Positions 1 to 13,780 of a stretch of 64,000 nucleotides of DNA are shown one piece after another; the stretch's first letter is position 1; each line of letters starts with the position of its first letter. Under the pieces are notes generated by a model. It was not told where the DNA came from and searched no databases. It saw nothing but the letters and a program-made list of their open reading frames with translations. The position numbers and the translations under genes are program-made. The DNA comes from Lycorma delicatula (lineage: Eukaryota; Arthropoda; Insecta; Hemiptera; Fulgoridae): assembly GCF_047948215.1 (NCBI RefSeq), contig NC_134456.1, forward strand, positions 200,024,034-200,088,033. The letters run 5' to 3'.

Positions 1-510
1 TTTCCTTAAACTCTGGTAAAACTGAACGTACTGGAATATACACATTAAAAGCAAATATATTTTATTATTCTGTAAAAGGATTGTTTTATTACACGTCTTA
101 CAAATAGTAATAAGTTTGTGTTTATTAAAGTTAAATTTCCATAATATGTATGTACAACATATTATAGTATCTCACACATTAAATATATAAATTAAATGAT
201 TGACCATTTTACTTCTTTCTGCGTTGCGATTTAACATAAACTACTCTGACTTATGGGAAATAGATAATATACAAGTAAACTCAAGATATTAATATTTTTA
301 AATGGGAATTATCCGAATTTAAACATATAATAAATTAACTGAGTACTGCTCTTACATCAATTAATCTAATAAAAACTGTTAATTTATATAAGTTTAACTT
401 AGCTACTAAAGCATTTAACTAACAAATTACGCAAGCCTAGACATAAACAGGAAAATAATTATATGAGAAAGAAAAATTTTAAGAAGATTTTCTGAACGAA
501 AAACGAGTGT
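1..510. other. A+T-rich DNA, nothing recognised
   Basis: No open reading frame of note, no repeat motif and no RNA-like structure was seen here. The sequence runs up to the left target-site duplication of the SINE-A copy. Confidence 0.6.
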
Positions 511-522
511 AATTTGAAGTTA

Positions 523-676
523 TTTTTTTAATTTTCGGGACCATCGATAGGTATTGCTAGATATAGGATGAGATGAATGATTTGTAGCGTGTGAAATGCC
601 ATGCCTGACCGGGATTCAAACCTGGGACCTCCGGATGAAAGGTCGAGACGCTACCACTCGCACCACGGAGGACGGC
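523..676 (-). mobile_element. SINE-A copy (tRNA-derived), reverse orientation
   Basis: Read on the minus strand, this begins with a tRNA-like head. An A-box-like segment is followed by a B-box-like ggttTGAATCC near 612-622, then a short body (gctacaaatcattcatctcat). The same unit recurs at 34,923 and 54,875. It is flanked by a perfect 12-bp direct repeat, AATTTGAAGTTA, at 511-522 and 677-688, the expected TSD of LINE-mediated insertion. The 3' tail is shorter and more diverged than in the other copies. A 67-codon ORF across it is a chance reading of the tRNA-like part. Confidence 0.85.
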
Positions 677-688
677 AATTTGAAGTTA

Positions 689-2599
689 CTCAAATTATAA
701 AACTTTTAGTTTTAGGATTATGTATGAACAAGTTTACTAAATTCATTTTCAACGCGTGGAATGTTTTAAGAATTTGTTTATTTTTTTGTAATATACTAAT
801 ATAGCTATAATCCTTGGAATCAGTAAAATATTTTATCGGTATTTGAGTATTAAATAGGACTTATTAATTTAAGCCGACTGGGGAATAAATACAATTTCAT
901 CGGTGAAAAATAAAGTGTATTACATTAGTTCGGAGGCTTTATCAGTTAGGTATTATCAACATAACATGGTATACTGTTTCAAAATGTAAATAATATTTCA
1001 TAATTATCTGTTGCGTAATATTCTAATTAATTTATTTTTATGCACGTTGTTGCATACTCATAACAATCTAATGAAATTGAAGAAATCATGCAGTCCCAGT
1101 ATTTATTTCTTTTTGTTACCACACACGCGCACACACTAGAAGTCACTGGACTAACTTGTGAGTAAAACGAGTTGTTAATAATAATTGCTGCGGGTTCAGA
1201 TAGACAGTGATGGAGAAGAAGATGAACTGAACTGAGGTTTAGTTGAATCGGTACTGGGTTACAACCGCAAGCACGCAGTTTCACTGGTTTGCACACTAAA
1301 GGCGCGCGCGCGCGTGTGTGTGCTACCTGCCCACCCTTTAAAAAAATTTAAAACTGAACTGGCCTAGAGCTATACAAGATCTCTACCTATAGCATTCACG
1401 TTTAGTGGCAAACCGCAATGTACAACCTGCTCTGCTCTCTTAACTAGACTAGACTACACTGAAGATATGGTTCAGACTATTAAATAGTTTTAGATGTATA
1501 CAAATTCATGTATTATAATTTATCCCAACTTAAACGAACATTTTCTATGATATATTCAATTTATGATTTTTTAATGACCCATCGAAAAACTACTATATGT
1601 TTTGTGTAATTATATTTCTTTATTGTTAAAACAGAAAAATGGGCATCTTTTTTTAACAATATCGCATTTTATTTTTGAAATATATTTTCATTAAGCTGAA
1701 TGTAATTATTCATACGAGACTGGTATTCAGAAACTTTTTCTGAGGAAGAAAAAACTGTAAGTGTGATAATCGAGCACTCTGTACTAAAGATGTTTATAAA
1801 AGAAAAAAGAAAGAGACTTTGTATTTCATCTCCTTAGCTTCCATATGTATTGATTTCTATACATAAAATAATCAGAACATTTTTTTAAAACTGTTTTTCT
1901 TTTAATCATCCATTAAATTAATTATAGTTTTAAGTATTAGGCATTTTCATGCCTATTTTGTTTTTTTTTCTTTCTTTTTTTTAACCACAGGTCTATATTA
2001 GAGGGTTTAAAACATTTGTCAGAGGCAAACCCATGAAAATTAGGCGGAGATTTATATTAAAAATTACCTATTTTTGGAAAGTACTTAAAGATAAATGAGA
2101 TGAAGCTTTCATTTGGTAGAGGGAGGAAAAGGTTTGGTTACGTGTTAAGTATTTTGTGTTTATAAAAGAAGCAAATTATATATTGTTACGAAGATATTTT
2201 TTAAATGACAAAAACGATACTTCTGAAAATTATGAAAAACATTACCTACAAAAGTTAAAGAGTAAATATAAAGAATCAGAAAAAACTGGAGACATCGTTA
2301 GTATAAGGGTTATGAATGGATGCAGAATACCACCAAATAATGCTGAAGTAAAATATGGATTTATAACATTCATCTAGAAACTCGTTTTTACAATTCGATT
2401 TTTTGTATATTTTTCGTTTATCTCGTGAAAATAGTTTAAATTGTTTTCGATTGCAGATGTGGACACACTTTTTTCACAAAGACCGGTGTAAATTTTGTCA
2501 ATCCGTTTTTGCATTTTATATATTTTATGAGTATATTTGGCTCATTTTCCCTTTTGTATAATATAGTTATAATTATAAAACTCTATTTAAGGAGTTTGA
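689..2599. other. Intergenic DNA with no supported gene
   Basis: Mostly A+T-rich. It contains the alternating GC/GT tract at 1301-1322 and a small ORF at 2156-2377 (73 codons, lysine- and asparagine-rich, no recognisable domain). I could not assign that ORF to any family. It may be chance or a transposon relic. Confidence 0.5.
1301..1322. repeat. (GC)n/(GT)n alternating purine-pyrimidine tract
   Basis: A run of GC dinucleotides passes directly into GT dinucleotides. A second alternating CA/CG run lies at about 1120-1136. Such tracts can adopt Z-form DNA in vitro; no function is shown here. Confidence 0.8.
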
Positions 2600-3915
2600 G
2601 GATCATCAATAAATTGATGATCGGGAATAATGTTTTCTCTCTCTAAGATTGGCCACAGACTCGAAAGAAACAGTTTCTCAAACAATTTCGACAGAATCAA
2701 TAAAAAACTTGTTGGTCTCTAGGAAGAGACGTCGTGTTCAGATTTACCTGGTTTCGGAATCATTACTAATTCAGACACCTTCCACTCTGATGGGAAGTAC
2801 GATGTTCTAAGGATGCCATTGAAAAGATGTGTAATATACATGATGGGCTTAAACGAGAGCATAACTAGCATTTTACGTGTAATACAGTCAAAGGCTGAAG
2901 CCTTCTTTGAGAGTTCCCCTCGCTTGATTACCTGCAGCATCACCGTCGTTGAAAAGCGCCTATTCGGAAGGTTTAGCCTTCCAAGACTGGGACGTCCAAG
3001 AAGTCAAAAGTTTCCTCTTCATTAAGTTAATTTCTTCCATCAAGTGGGAGAAATGCGTTACTCAAAGGCGCAGCAAATAGCTCGGCTTTTTCCCCATCGA
3101 TTATAACCCAAGACCCATTAGTTGCTTTTAATGGGGAAATCAGGCCCATCAGCTCTGTTGGATAATCTGTGTCTCCCCTTCTCATAGATCTCTTCTCGGT
3201 TGCTGATCGCCAGGCTCCTTCCCTCATGGCCGAAGATAAATTGCAGTTGCATAATCTATATTATCAGAGAATTTCCATGGGACAGGAATGATCAGTTCCT
3301 CTTAATCTAGGTTCGATATAGGTCCCAGTCTGTCCTGTTGTTGTGAAGGACAGGCGACTTCTGCTTTCTTATCACCATCGTACTTAAAGAGCAGAACAGG
3401 CGAGTGGTTGGATGTTGAGTCATAACTTCTTAATCGAGGTGTATAGAGAAGATAAGCTTGAAGCGACATAGAAGTCGACCAAGTCCGATATCTTTCGATA
3501 GTCCGAATTCTGTTGCCCCACCTGGGGCGGCAACAACATCTGTTACCCTGGAGCGGCAATAAACAGATTTGGGACGGGCGGCCGGCACATCATGGTGGGT
3601 TTTTCTCGTTTGCGTACGCTAAATTAAAAAAAGAAACAAAAATGTCCGATATCTTTGTGGAATCCGATTGTTAGTATGTAGGTTGCAACCCTGAGGTCGA
3701 ATTGTCGTGCAAGTTGACAATACGTCAGCTTGCACGTACAGTGCAATGTTCTTCCTCGAGTGGTTGCAGGTCGAGAGCCCCTGCGATAAATCTGGAACCT
3801 AATGTTGTAAGGTACTCCGAGAATAATTCATTCGTGATCGCGTGGCGAGGAGGACAGTAGTTTGCATACAATGTAATAGGTTCCATACAGTCCAGGATTT
3901 CAACCGAGGTCGCCT
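2600..3915 (-). pseudogene. Jockey-like non-LTR retrotransposon ORF2 fragment (endonuclease to RT start)
   Basis: On the minus strand the reading runs 5' to 3' from 3915 down to 2600. First comes part of an AP-type endonuclease domain (ANYCPPRHAIT and SRFIAGA, about 3890-3780). The middle and end of the domain follow (SDLVDFYV; NHSPVLL near 3400). Next is the linker, then the start of the reverse transcriptase (SEWKVSELVMIPKPGKSEH at about 2790-2740; LSKLFEKLFL near 2680). This order matches ORF2 of the jockey clade. The endonuclease position expected to read GDxN is decayed. Several stops and frameshifts occur, and RT motifs beyond IIPDHQF are absent. The copy is therefore dead and truncated at both ends. 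It also carries the nested insertion at 3496-3643. The short plus-strand ORF at 2813-3025 is a shadow of this element. Confidence 0.85.
3496..3643 (+). mobile_element. Short retroposon nested in the LINE, A-rich tail, 13-bp TSD
   Basis: The 13-mer GTCCGATATCTTT occurs at 3483-3495 and again at 3644-3656, bracketing 148 bp. The insert has a G+C-rich body with small stems (GTTGCC...GGCAAC near 3509-3531; ATCTGTT...AACAGAT near 3538-3566). It ends in an A-rich tail at about 3621-3643. On the minus strand, joining the flanks across one copy of the repeat gives an uninterrupted endonuclease reading (STKISDLVDFYVA), so the insertion came after the LINE. I do not recognise the body. It could be a 5'-truncated LINE 3' end or an unnamed SINE. 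Confidence 0.75.
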
Positions 3916-6900
3916 GAATTTATAATACATATAAAATATGCAATGACTGACTAAAAAATAACAGGGAATTTGAAATATACCGGGACATTAAAAAGTATTA
4001 AAACTTATGGGATGACAGCAACAATCAAACTATTTAATTTTAACATCGTTCAACACTATTGATTATAAAAATGTCAAAATTAAAAATTGTTCTTTTATAA
4101 ATGGATGTGCTGCAATAATTTATGACATAACATTTTTAGATACTAATTTTATGTAATAGTACAAGTTTAGCGTATTCCAGTATGCTTATTACGCAAGATA
4201 TTTGTTTCATTTACGACTAGGTTATTAGTCAAAAAATAAACAGGGCTTACATTGTATCGTAATCAATAATTCAGTAATTTTATTATCACTATTTAAGTCC
4301 AAATAACACTGAAATTTTTATCCAATTTTCAATGACTAATTTTTTAATTAAAACCCACTAAAATCATTATTAAAATAATCACAACCTTATATTTTAAATC
4401 TCTTAAAATTTAAAAATAATATATAATAATCATTGTTATTTTTTCTGCGATTAATATTTTGTTGTAAAGGTGGTAAATCAAAACCCAATCTTGTAAGATT
4501 TCTCGCTCAGTAGTTTTATATCTTGAATTTACCGTGCAACAATCATTGTTGCTGAAACATATTTTAAAGGAACAGATGAATGCTGAAATATGTATAAAAA
4601 AATTCAGAATAAGTATTGATAATTCTGTAAAATTTATTGATGTTGATATGATGAAATATCATCTCGTACTCGGCTGGTGGGATAGATAGTAAACTACACA
4701 ATATTGTTCATTAGGGTACATGTTTCACACCTCCCTTGTGGTATGTAAGCGATCGACTAGATTCTATAATTTACTGTACATGGCGTCTATTTAAATATCT
4801 GAGAGGATGGGGTTTCTGAGACCCTTGGGTGTGAGTGGTCCCTAGAAGTTACTACAGCCAAGATGTCTCTTGGGACCATCTAGGTAATCGCATCGGCAAA
4901 GACGGATGAAAATTAACATAACCGAGCCACAAAGCTGTAATGTACTTTTGAAGTTTTCAAAATTTGATCTCGGGTAATAACTATATTTTAAAACGAGAAG
5001 TTCTTACTAAATGATGTATTAAACGATGAGCAGATGTCATTACAAATTCAGGATTTCGGTTTATAGGATACTCAGAGTTAGAGAAAAAAAAAGAAGAAAT
5101 TAATGAAATTGGCACTTCAACGTTAACTTCTCCAATACTTTTAACTAAATTTAATTAACCTTTTCATATGAAAGTACCACTTTACTGCCTCAACACGTTG
5201 TAAAAAATTTAGCCTCTAGTTGTTCTTTCAACAACGTAACTTGAAAAACAATTTTGGGCATGTATTTTGAAACCATCTAGAAGTTAGGTAATGTAAATAT
5301 ACACTTTGATCAGTCTGATATTTTTTCTTGCAGTGGGAGGTGAAGAAGATGCTGGATTCCTAAATAAAGCATTATTAATTCGGCATCTTTCTGTATAATA
5401 ATACATTCTCTTTTCAACTAGTTGTCTGCCTATAGCTATGAATTAATTCAATTCTTGTTCTACTTCTTTTATCTGTCAATTATCATCAATTACTTTCAGA
5501 TACCTCATGCGTTGTTATTGTTTCATCTCCTCTTTTCATTCAGCTGAATATTCGAAATTGTTTTGATTTTTCAAATAATATTTTTTGTTAGAATATTAGT
5601 ATAAAGAGTATATCACAAACAAAAAATTTTTTTCTGTAAATTTTGTTAAGAAATTTTCTTATTAATCTATCTATATTTTTAAGAACTAATTATTCTTTTC
5701 ACTTATTCAATTGATGTTTCAATTTGTATTTGTTCGCTCCGCACCCGTATTAGAAATGCTTCTAATATTTTCTACTCTCATCTCAATACTCCTAGCTTCA
5801 CACCATTAATAAAGCTTAATACATACCAATTGTATTAATTAAAGAGACATTTAATTATGTTTAATTTTGTTTTACGATTCAATAATAAATGTTCTTTGAA
5901 TCGGAAATTTATTTTTGAAAATTCAAGACAAAGGAAAAACATTATTAAAAATAAATCTGTCCTTTGTTTCAAATTTGAAAAAATTACAATGATCAATAAA
6001 ACCATAAATCCTGCATGTTAACATGCGTCTAATTGCACAACATTAATAATTGGTTCATTTTGAAAAGAATTATAAAAACCCTGCAGAATTGGCACCATCC
6101 AAATCAAGGTCAGGAATAAGACGAAACTCCTCCCAATATCACGTAAATAAGAATATGTGATATAATTTATGGTTGTATTAAAAGTTTTAAATCATAACAT
6201 TTTCATTGATTTCCAATAAACTAAAATAATAGTAACAGCCCAAATTATTATATGAAAAAAATTTATCAATATTAAAATAAAATTCTTTGTTAATAAGCAA
6301 TTATTATTTTTCAATTAATTATCAGATTTTCATTACCATGTTTATTTCAAATCGGTCTTGTATTTCACAAATGTATTTATTTCTTTTAACAGGAAATTCA
6401 TAGAAACAGAAATTTGTTTCCGAATTTATTTTCAAATTTAGTGATCATTCTTTTATTTACAAAAAATTATTTAGAAACAAATATGACTTTATCTACATGG
6501 AACTCTACGGACAATTCCATCTTCAACTCTATGCAAAAAATGAAATCAAAACACATTCTGTCTAACTTAAATGTTCATTCGATCATTTTCCTACTAGATG
6601 AAGTTTCTTTTATATTTCAATGTAAGACATTTTTTTCTACATGTAACTTTACGCCTACACATATTTATGTTAAACTAATATTTTTTGCAAACCATTTATA
6701 TAATAGAACTCAACGAAAGACATGTGATGAACAAAATGTATCACAATTTATTTTTAAATAGTATTCTTAATAGTATTTTCTATTTTATTGAACATCCTGT
6801 AGAATTCGTTGTAGGTTAAACACAATATTTTTCGTATTAAAATAGAATTCCTATAGGAAAAATGGAATCGACTAAGTAATTCACATCGTTGATTTTTTTT

Positions 6901-9900
6901 ATACGAAAACACACGAGACTTAGACCATACCGGATATTGTAGTAAATATCTCGTTTAGTGTAGTCGGAAATGAGAAAAATTTGCAATCACTCTTAAAACG
7001 TTTTTTACTTTTCTTCACCCTTTTCTAGGCCGAATTTCGAAAAATCTACGAATTAGTTTTTAGATATTTACATCAAAATTATATGTTAAATTATATTTAC
7101 ATCAAAAATCAAGTTGATATTTTCATTTGTATCCGAGAAATTAAAAAATAAATAAAAATTAAAAAAATAGTAAATTTGATTGTTACTCCACTTTAACCTT
7201 TTAAACTCGGGATTTAAAAAAATCCTTTCTTAGTTTGCAGTTACGCCGTAAGAACATGTATACAAATTTTCATCAGTTTGTCTTCAGTAGTTTTTGCTAA
7301 GCATTGATGAATCAATCAATTAATCAGGACAACTTGTTTTATAGATGCAGAAAATAAATATAATATCCATAACAATTTGTGACATAAAACATATTAAGGA
7401 ATTAAATAATTTATTAAATACCTAACAATAACGTTTTATCATTTAATTAATATAAAAAAAAAAAAAAAATATTATTATTGATTCTATTTTATTAATGACT
7501 AAAAATAAATCATTAATAAGATCTATTTAAAAAAAATATATATTCATACTATTACTTAGAGTTTAGATTAGGTTTATAAATTTAGGTACTAGCTTTAGAT
7601 TAGGTTAAAAGTTTTCTATTTATTGCCTGTGCGTCTATTCATAATATATCATAAGCAAGCATAGAGGAGTTATTATTTTTTTACTAAAATACTATTATAG
7701 TGTATTACATATAAGCATGTGTACACGCGTAAATTTTAACAAGAATTAAAAATACTTTCCTCACGATCTATGGTAAAAGAAGTTTTTATAAAATCGTGGT
7801 TGAATCTTATCTTAAAAGACCAGTATTATTACTTAAATTAGTATCATCTTAATTAAGCTATTAATCATTAAATGTGTAAGAATAGGCGCGAGCTATATAC
7901 CTTACTTAGAAAGGAAGAAAGTAGAATTGAAGGAAAATTGGATTGAGGTGATCATCTGATAAGTGGAGTGTTAAGACATATTCACAATATAAAAGTACTA
8001 ACCTTTGTTTCTGTTTAAAACACGACTGAAATACACTCGTATGGTTTTATCAAACTATAATAATCTTAAACAAGATTTTTAGAAGTATTACCCATCTCTT
8101 AATCCAATTTTAACTTCATAATTATTTTTCTATGTAACAATGCGCCTAGTCTATAATCTACTATCTATTGTGTTTACATAAGATATATTAATAACAACAC
8201 TCTTGTTTCACATATTAACAATATATCTTTTGGTTAACCAGCCATGCGTTATTTTTTTTATAGTATTATCTAAGGACAGTCTTTTGTTAAAATATATAAG
8301 TATCATCAGAATTATTACTTTGTACTTTAAAAAGCTATCGATTTTATCATTTAGAAATATAAAATAAAAATTAATAATAAAATAAAAAACAAGATAATAA
8401 ACTTGAAGTTAATTATTTAAAAAAAAACAAAAACTAAGCATAATATTTTGTAATTAATTTCCAATTTAAGCGTTCGTTACGAAATTGTCAGGGTCTATCA
8501 AATATTAAAAACCGTTAATTATTAGTAATAATAGAGATGTTTTAGTTATAAATAATAAAATAAAATTAAAAATATATATTCACTTAAATTTAAGAAAAAA
8601 AAAACAATCCACATATTTATGACATAACTTAAATAATTTTTTTTTTATCGTAAAATCTGAATAAAGAGTTGAAGAATAAATGTTTCCTTGATTTTTTAAA
8701 ACATTTTATAACTTACACTGATGTTTTCCTGTGTATCTGTCAAACGGTGACATTTATGATGTAATAAACTTTTTTACTGTCGAAGATGTGTTATACCGTT
8801 ACAAGGAAAATAGATTTACACATTATGGGAATTTTCTTTTAAAAAGAAAGTTAAATATTCTAGTTTTCTTATTCTTCTTCTTATGAATTTATGTACAATA
8901 TAAAATTTTCACAGCTCAAAAATTAACAATTTTTCTCTACTTACAACTCTTTTTTACCCGAGTTTTCTTGAATTACATTATTTGTTAGCGTTTATAAGGG
9001 TGAAAAATGAAATGTCGTATTTACACGAATAAATTTATTCACCTATAATGAATAACTCTTCCCCAAATACAATTTAGTTATAACAATTTGTTAGTTTCTT
9101 TAAAAATTTAAATAAATCTGAAGAAAATCAAATTAAATAGTCCAGAAAAAACCTTAGAAAAAAACTTGTGAATCTACAAATTTTTAAAGGTCATTTATCA
9201 AAACTTCTTTGTTTCAGTTAGCAAACATATGTTGTTACATCTATTATAACAAATGTGTTCTATATTTTGAATTATATACAAAGCACATTTCAGTTGTGTT
9301 AACTGAAAATAAATTAAAAATAACATTTTTCTGAACATTTTTTCGGAAACGCCCAAAAAAATTACCTTTACTCAAATTCATTAAAATAATTAAGTTTTTA
9401 AGTGACATCACGTGAAATTTTTCCTCAGATTATTTTTCTAAAAATAAAATGATAAATGGATTGAAGTTTATAGTTTAAACGTAAAATTTAATTAATTTGT
9501 TCTTATTTAAATATATTATTTATAGGCAAATAATAAAAGAATAGGCTAAGGTATAAGTCCAAGGGAAACATTTTATATTATAGAATCTGATTGAGAGGTA
9601 TAATGCAACATAGAATATGTTTCCAACATATTAAAGTGGAAAGCAAATTGAATATAGCTTTCGAGAAAATAAATGCTTAAATTGCCTGAAAATAAAAGCG
9701 TTTAATTAGTTTTAATTTTCCTCTTTTACTGCTTCATATTTTATAAATAATTAATTTTAGTGTAATATTTATCACAAATGAAATTTAAACTTTGTTGGGA
9801 AGGAACCGAGCATCTTCATAGGCATTGGTTTCGTATTTCTAATAAGCCACGCTACATCGGGTGCAAGATTGTCATCATGAACTCAATCGATACTTTCCCA

Positions 9901-9949
9901 ACGGTGTAGAATAATGTTTTTCGAGACACAAATGCTGCTCTCAATTTGT
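3916..9949. other. Long A+T-rich stretch with no supported gene
   Basis: About 6 kb with no coding similarity. The 115-codon ORF at 6414-6761 has A+T-driven composition, no domain signature and no convincing splice context. The part around 4660-4910 is somewhat richer in G+C and may be an old repeat, but no motif in it could be named. Confidence 0.55.
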
Positions 9950-9973
9950 GAGAGAGAGAGAGAGAGAGAGAGA
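9950..9973. repeat. (GA)n microsatellite
   Basis: About twelve uninterrupted GA dinucleotides. Confidence 0.95.
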
Positions 9974-12900
9974 CTGGAAGAACTATTACTGTCTAAAAGA
10001 CTACGTGTCCCTTATGGAGGGGAGAAAAACGACTTCTAGTACCACAGAACGAAAATAATAAAATTAAAAAGTTGTCATAAAACTTTCTGCTAATGGAAAA
10101 ATAATATTTTAATAATAAAAGGATTCCACGTATTTTTTATTCAGTGATATTTTTATACAACTCTAATAATTAACAGAGTAATCGAAATATAATTAAAATT
10201 ACTGTTTATAGAAAATAACATAACTTTCCGAATATAATACAATTTCCTCAACTCTTCAATTTTTTCGAGGGTTTTTCATATTACCTCTGAAAGAAATCAT
10301 GAAATAGATTATTAAAAGCAGTGTATTTTTCAGTAAGGAAAACGTTTTGAATATAATTTGTAAGCTTGGTGAACGTATCGTAAACAACGGAAAATTCTCT
10401 TGTCGTTAGAGTAAATTTAAATATTGCAAATAAATTGTAAAAAAATGTTTTGTATACTTTTTAGTGAAAAACGTTTTGTTGAATAAAAATAAAATAATTA
10501 ACGGTAAAAGTTGTAGAACGTATGCCGTAGATAAATTTGCAATTTAATCTTCAGTTCGTTTTTCATAAAATATTGATTTTAATTTCCATGAAATAGTTCT
10601 CACTGTACTAGGGTATTCTTTTGATAAAAAATTTGAATAATATCATGTTAGAGCCAGAAGTATGTTTTCCTATTACACTTTAATTTATTGGTTCTTTCTA
10701 ATTTTACGCTCATGGAATCACTGCCTGTTATAAATGTAGTAGATTAGTTTAAAACAAATTATGTAGCCTTGGATGAGTATATCTTACGTAGGAGTTAAAA
10801 GAGAATTGTTGATGTGTATACGTAAACAAATATAGGCATGAGTATCCCTATAGGAGCAATAAAAAGAGGTAAATTATACAAACAGTCTTAAAATATAACA
10901 TGTCTATTTAAAATATAAGTATGTAATGTATGTATGTAATGTAAGTAGTAATGTCTATGTAATATAAGTATGTCAATTTAAAATACTCAGACGAAGATTT
11001 TTAGAGAGAATAAATGAAAGTTGCAGGTCATACTCATCATCAGGCAAGACGTTACGTTCATTTTTTTAAACATTTATCAAAGAAAAATAATTTGTATACA
11101 TTTCTTACGTCATTGTGAATTTCCGGACGAACACATATTCCTACCAAAATAAAGAAACTAGTGACTGGCAATGCTCGTAAACTATACATACATTTTAGTA
11201 GTAACAAAATAAAAATGAAACACGCAGAATGCGAATAAATCATAAGAATATATTAAATATGATTCATTATATTAAATATGAATTAACTAGTTGCTTTAAA
11301 ATTAAAAAGAAATTAGAGAATTAAATTATTCCAAATTTAAAGTTATAATTAATAAAAAAAAATCAAGGAAAAGCGACTTTTAAGCAGTTTCCAGAATATT
11401 TTTTGTCGAATATCAGAGGTAACTGTAAGAAACAAGATAGGGAATTAGGTAGATCGTCGACACATCGGCACGCGAATCTCTCGTCAGTCTGAGGTAAGCT
11501 ATCTAGCTTCCCCCAATTGACAAATTCCTTCCTTTTCACGTGCAATCTCCGCCATAGCTAGTGTCGTTAGGCACAGCTAACTTAAATGTCTAATTTTTTT
11601 TCATATATATGTAATGTATTATCTTCTACAGTTTAGCCTATAGTTTTTTTGTATTTCACAATAACTTATTACTGATAATGTAGGATACTTAAAAGAGTTG
11701 TCATTTCAGTGCACTTTGTGAATATAATTTGTTGAAATGAAATTGTTAATGTTTGTTAAAGTAAAACACTAAAATTTAAGAAAAATCTCACACTTCATTT
11801 TCTTAAAAATTTATGAACTTACAAAAATAAAATAAATGTTTGTATTAATATAACTGATTCTCAATCATGGAATTTTATCAGTAAGTAAAAATAATACAAA
11901 AAGTGATAAAATAAGTTAAATAAAATAAAATATTTATTTTTATAGATACAATGTAAAATTTTATAATAGTGAATTAGTAATAAACTATCAAACGTTAATA
12001 CGTATTTTTTTATAAATGAATGCAGTAATTATATCGATTCGGAAAAAATGCATTAAAACTTTCTTCCGCATAAATTAGTTTAAATTGTATAGAAATAATT
12101 ATAGCTTTCTTTAACATTTAAGTATAAGAAGTGGTTAATGATCTTGGAATAAAAATAAATTAAATTTTTTGAAAATGCTCCGACATTTTATTTAAAAAAA
12201 AGGACTTTTAGGCGAACTAAATCTCCCTTAAGTAACCTCTTCTATAAAGAGAACGTATTTATTTCCATGTGTAAGAATGTAATTAGCTGTTCCGTCGTTT
12301 TTTTAATGGATTTTATCAGTAACTATTTTCTACTACAACAGTACGAAGTTCTATTTAAGACAAATGGTTTGCTGATGAAAATAAAATTATATCTGATAAT
12401 CTGAAGGATTATAAACTGAATAAGCGTATTTAACTTAATTAAAAAAAAAAAACTGCTTTAGGAGCAAAAATATGTTACTTCGCACAATAATAACACAGAG
12501 TATTTAAAGTTTTACCCTAAATGGTATATGAAATATGATCGATTTTTGGTATTTAAAATATTGGTTCTAGCCTATACTTTTAGCACGTCTTAGAAATTGT
12601 CAACGAATTATTCATTATTTATATATTGCTTAATTTGTTTTGCTACCTTATATAAAAATATCCCCTGCATTTTTTGATAGGCATGGAGATGTAGAACAGC
12701 GTATTCGTCTCAAAGATCAAGGCAACAGCACCCACATCACTCACCTCTATCTCAGAAATTTGGCCATAGGATACCTATTAATCTAAAGAAAAACTCAGTT
12801 ATTTACAATAATGACTGATTTTATGCATAAATAAAAGTAAACTTATTTTTAATAATATAAAAGTGAGTATTTTTAAGAAATTTTTTGAAACAGTTTTGCA

Positions 12901-13780
12901 ATATAAGCTGTCTCACTTACCATATTAAAAAAAAACGGTTTTACATTTTCAATCTGATTTTTAACAACTAAATTTAGTTCAAGGTTTACTAGAATTACTT
13001 TCTCGAAAACTTGGGTTCTTATAAGCATATTCTGTAAACTATGAATAATAACATCTTGAAACATTTGGAAATCAAATACCAGGCGACATACCTTAGCTTT
13101 CCGGTATGTCTTGTTTCTACAACGGACTTGACGTTTAAATAGGATTATTTCTACAAAGAATTAAAATTAAAAACTAAACACATATAGTCCTACATACCTA
13201 TAGATTGCTGATACCTATAGATTGGTAGCATCTACAAGCAAATATCATCATTAAAATCAAAAGTATACCTACTGGAGAATAATGTTCTGGTAAATCGTTA
13301 ATTTATATTTAAATTACTTTTCGTTAATTTTCAGATGAAAGTCAAATTTTGCTTATATTAAATGGTTTTTGTACAAATAAAAAAAAATCAGTCTTAATGA
13401 AATAAATAATATTTTAATTAAAATGTCTGCCTAAAAATAAAAAAAAACTTTGGAGTAACATTATTTTCAGATTAACCTAAATATAATGAAATTTTCATTC
13501 GTTTTAACAAATAGTCACAATTTACTACGATCAAACTTTTTTACACAGATAAATAGTATTAGGTTATATATACAATATTACAAAATTTTTTGGAGGTTGG
13601 TGCTTACATTATCGTGTGTAACTTTCATTAACTTTTATTATTACTGTAATACAAGATTTTCCTACAACGGAAAATATATATTTATTCATGTAATATAACT
13701 TTATTTCTTTTAAACCGTAGTGTGAACGTAGTTTATTATTACGAACAGTTCTTTAATATTATATCAGTACGGAAACAAGA
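9974..13780. other. A+T-rich DNA with no supported gene
   Basis: Small local duplications are present: a TATG/TAATG-rich tract near 10,915-10,975, a repeated ATATTAAATATGA at about 11,250-11,283, and TACCTATAGATTG twice at about 13,197-13,226. The segment 11,450-11,575 is less A+T-rich and contains a good donor-like GAG|GTAAGC at about 11,490. No open exon could be built from it. Confidence 0.5.

Noticed and set aside
3302..3559. 85-codon minus-strand ORF as a separate gene
   Set aside because: It is a mixture of LINE endonuclease in a shifted frame and the nested 148-bp retroposon.
4660..4910. Diverged gene or repeat fragment in a G+C-richer patch
   Set aside because: No protein reading or second copy could be found in the window.
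6414..6761. 115-codon ORF as a host gene
   Set aside because: A+T-driven composition, no domain or signal, and no promoter or splice context. Chance ORFs of this length are expected here.
11450..11575. Exon with a donor-like GAG|GTAAGC
   Set aside because: The open frame upstream is too short and no acceptor or family match was found.
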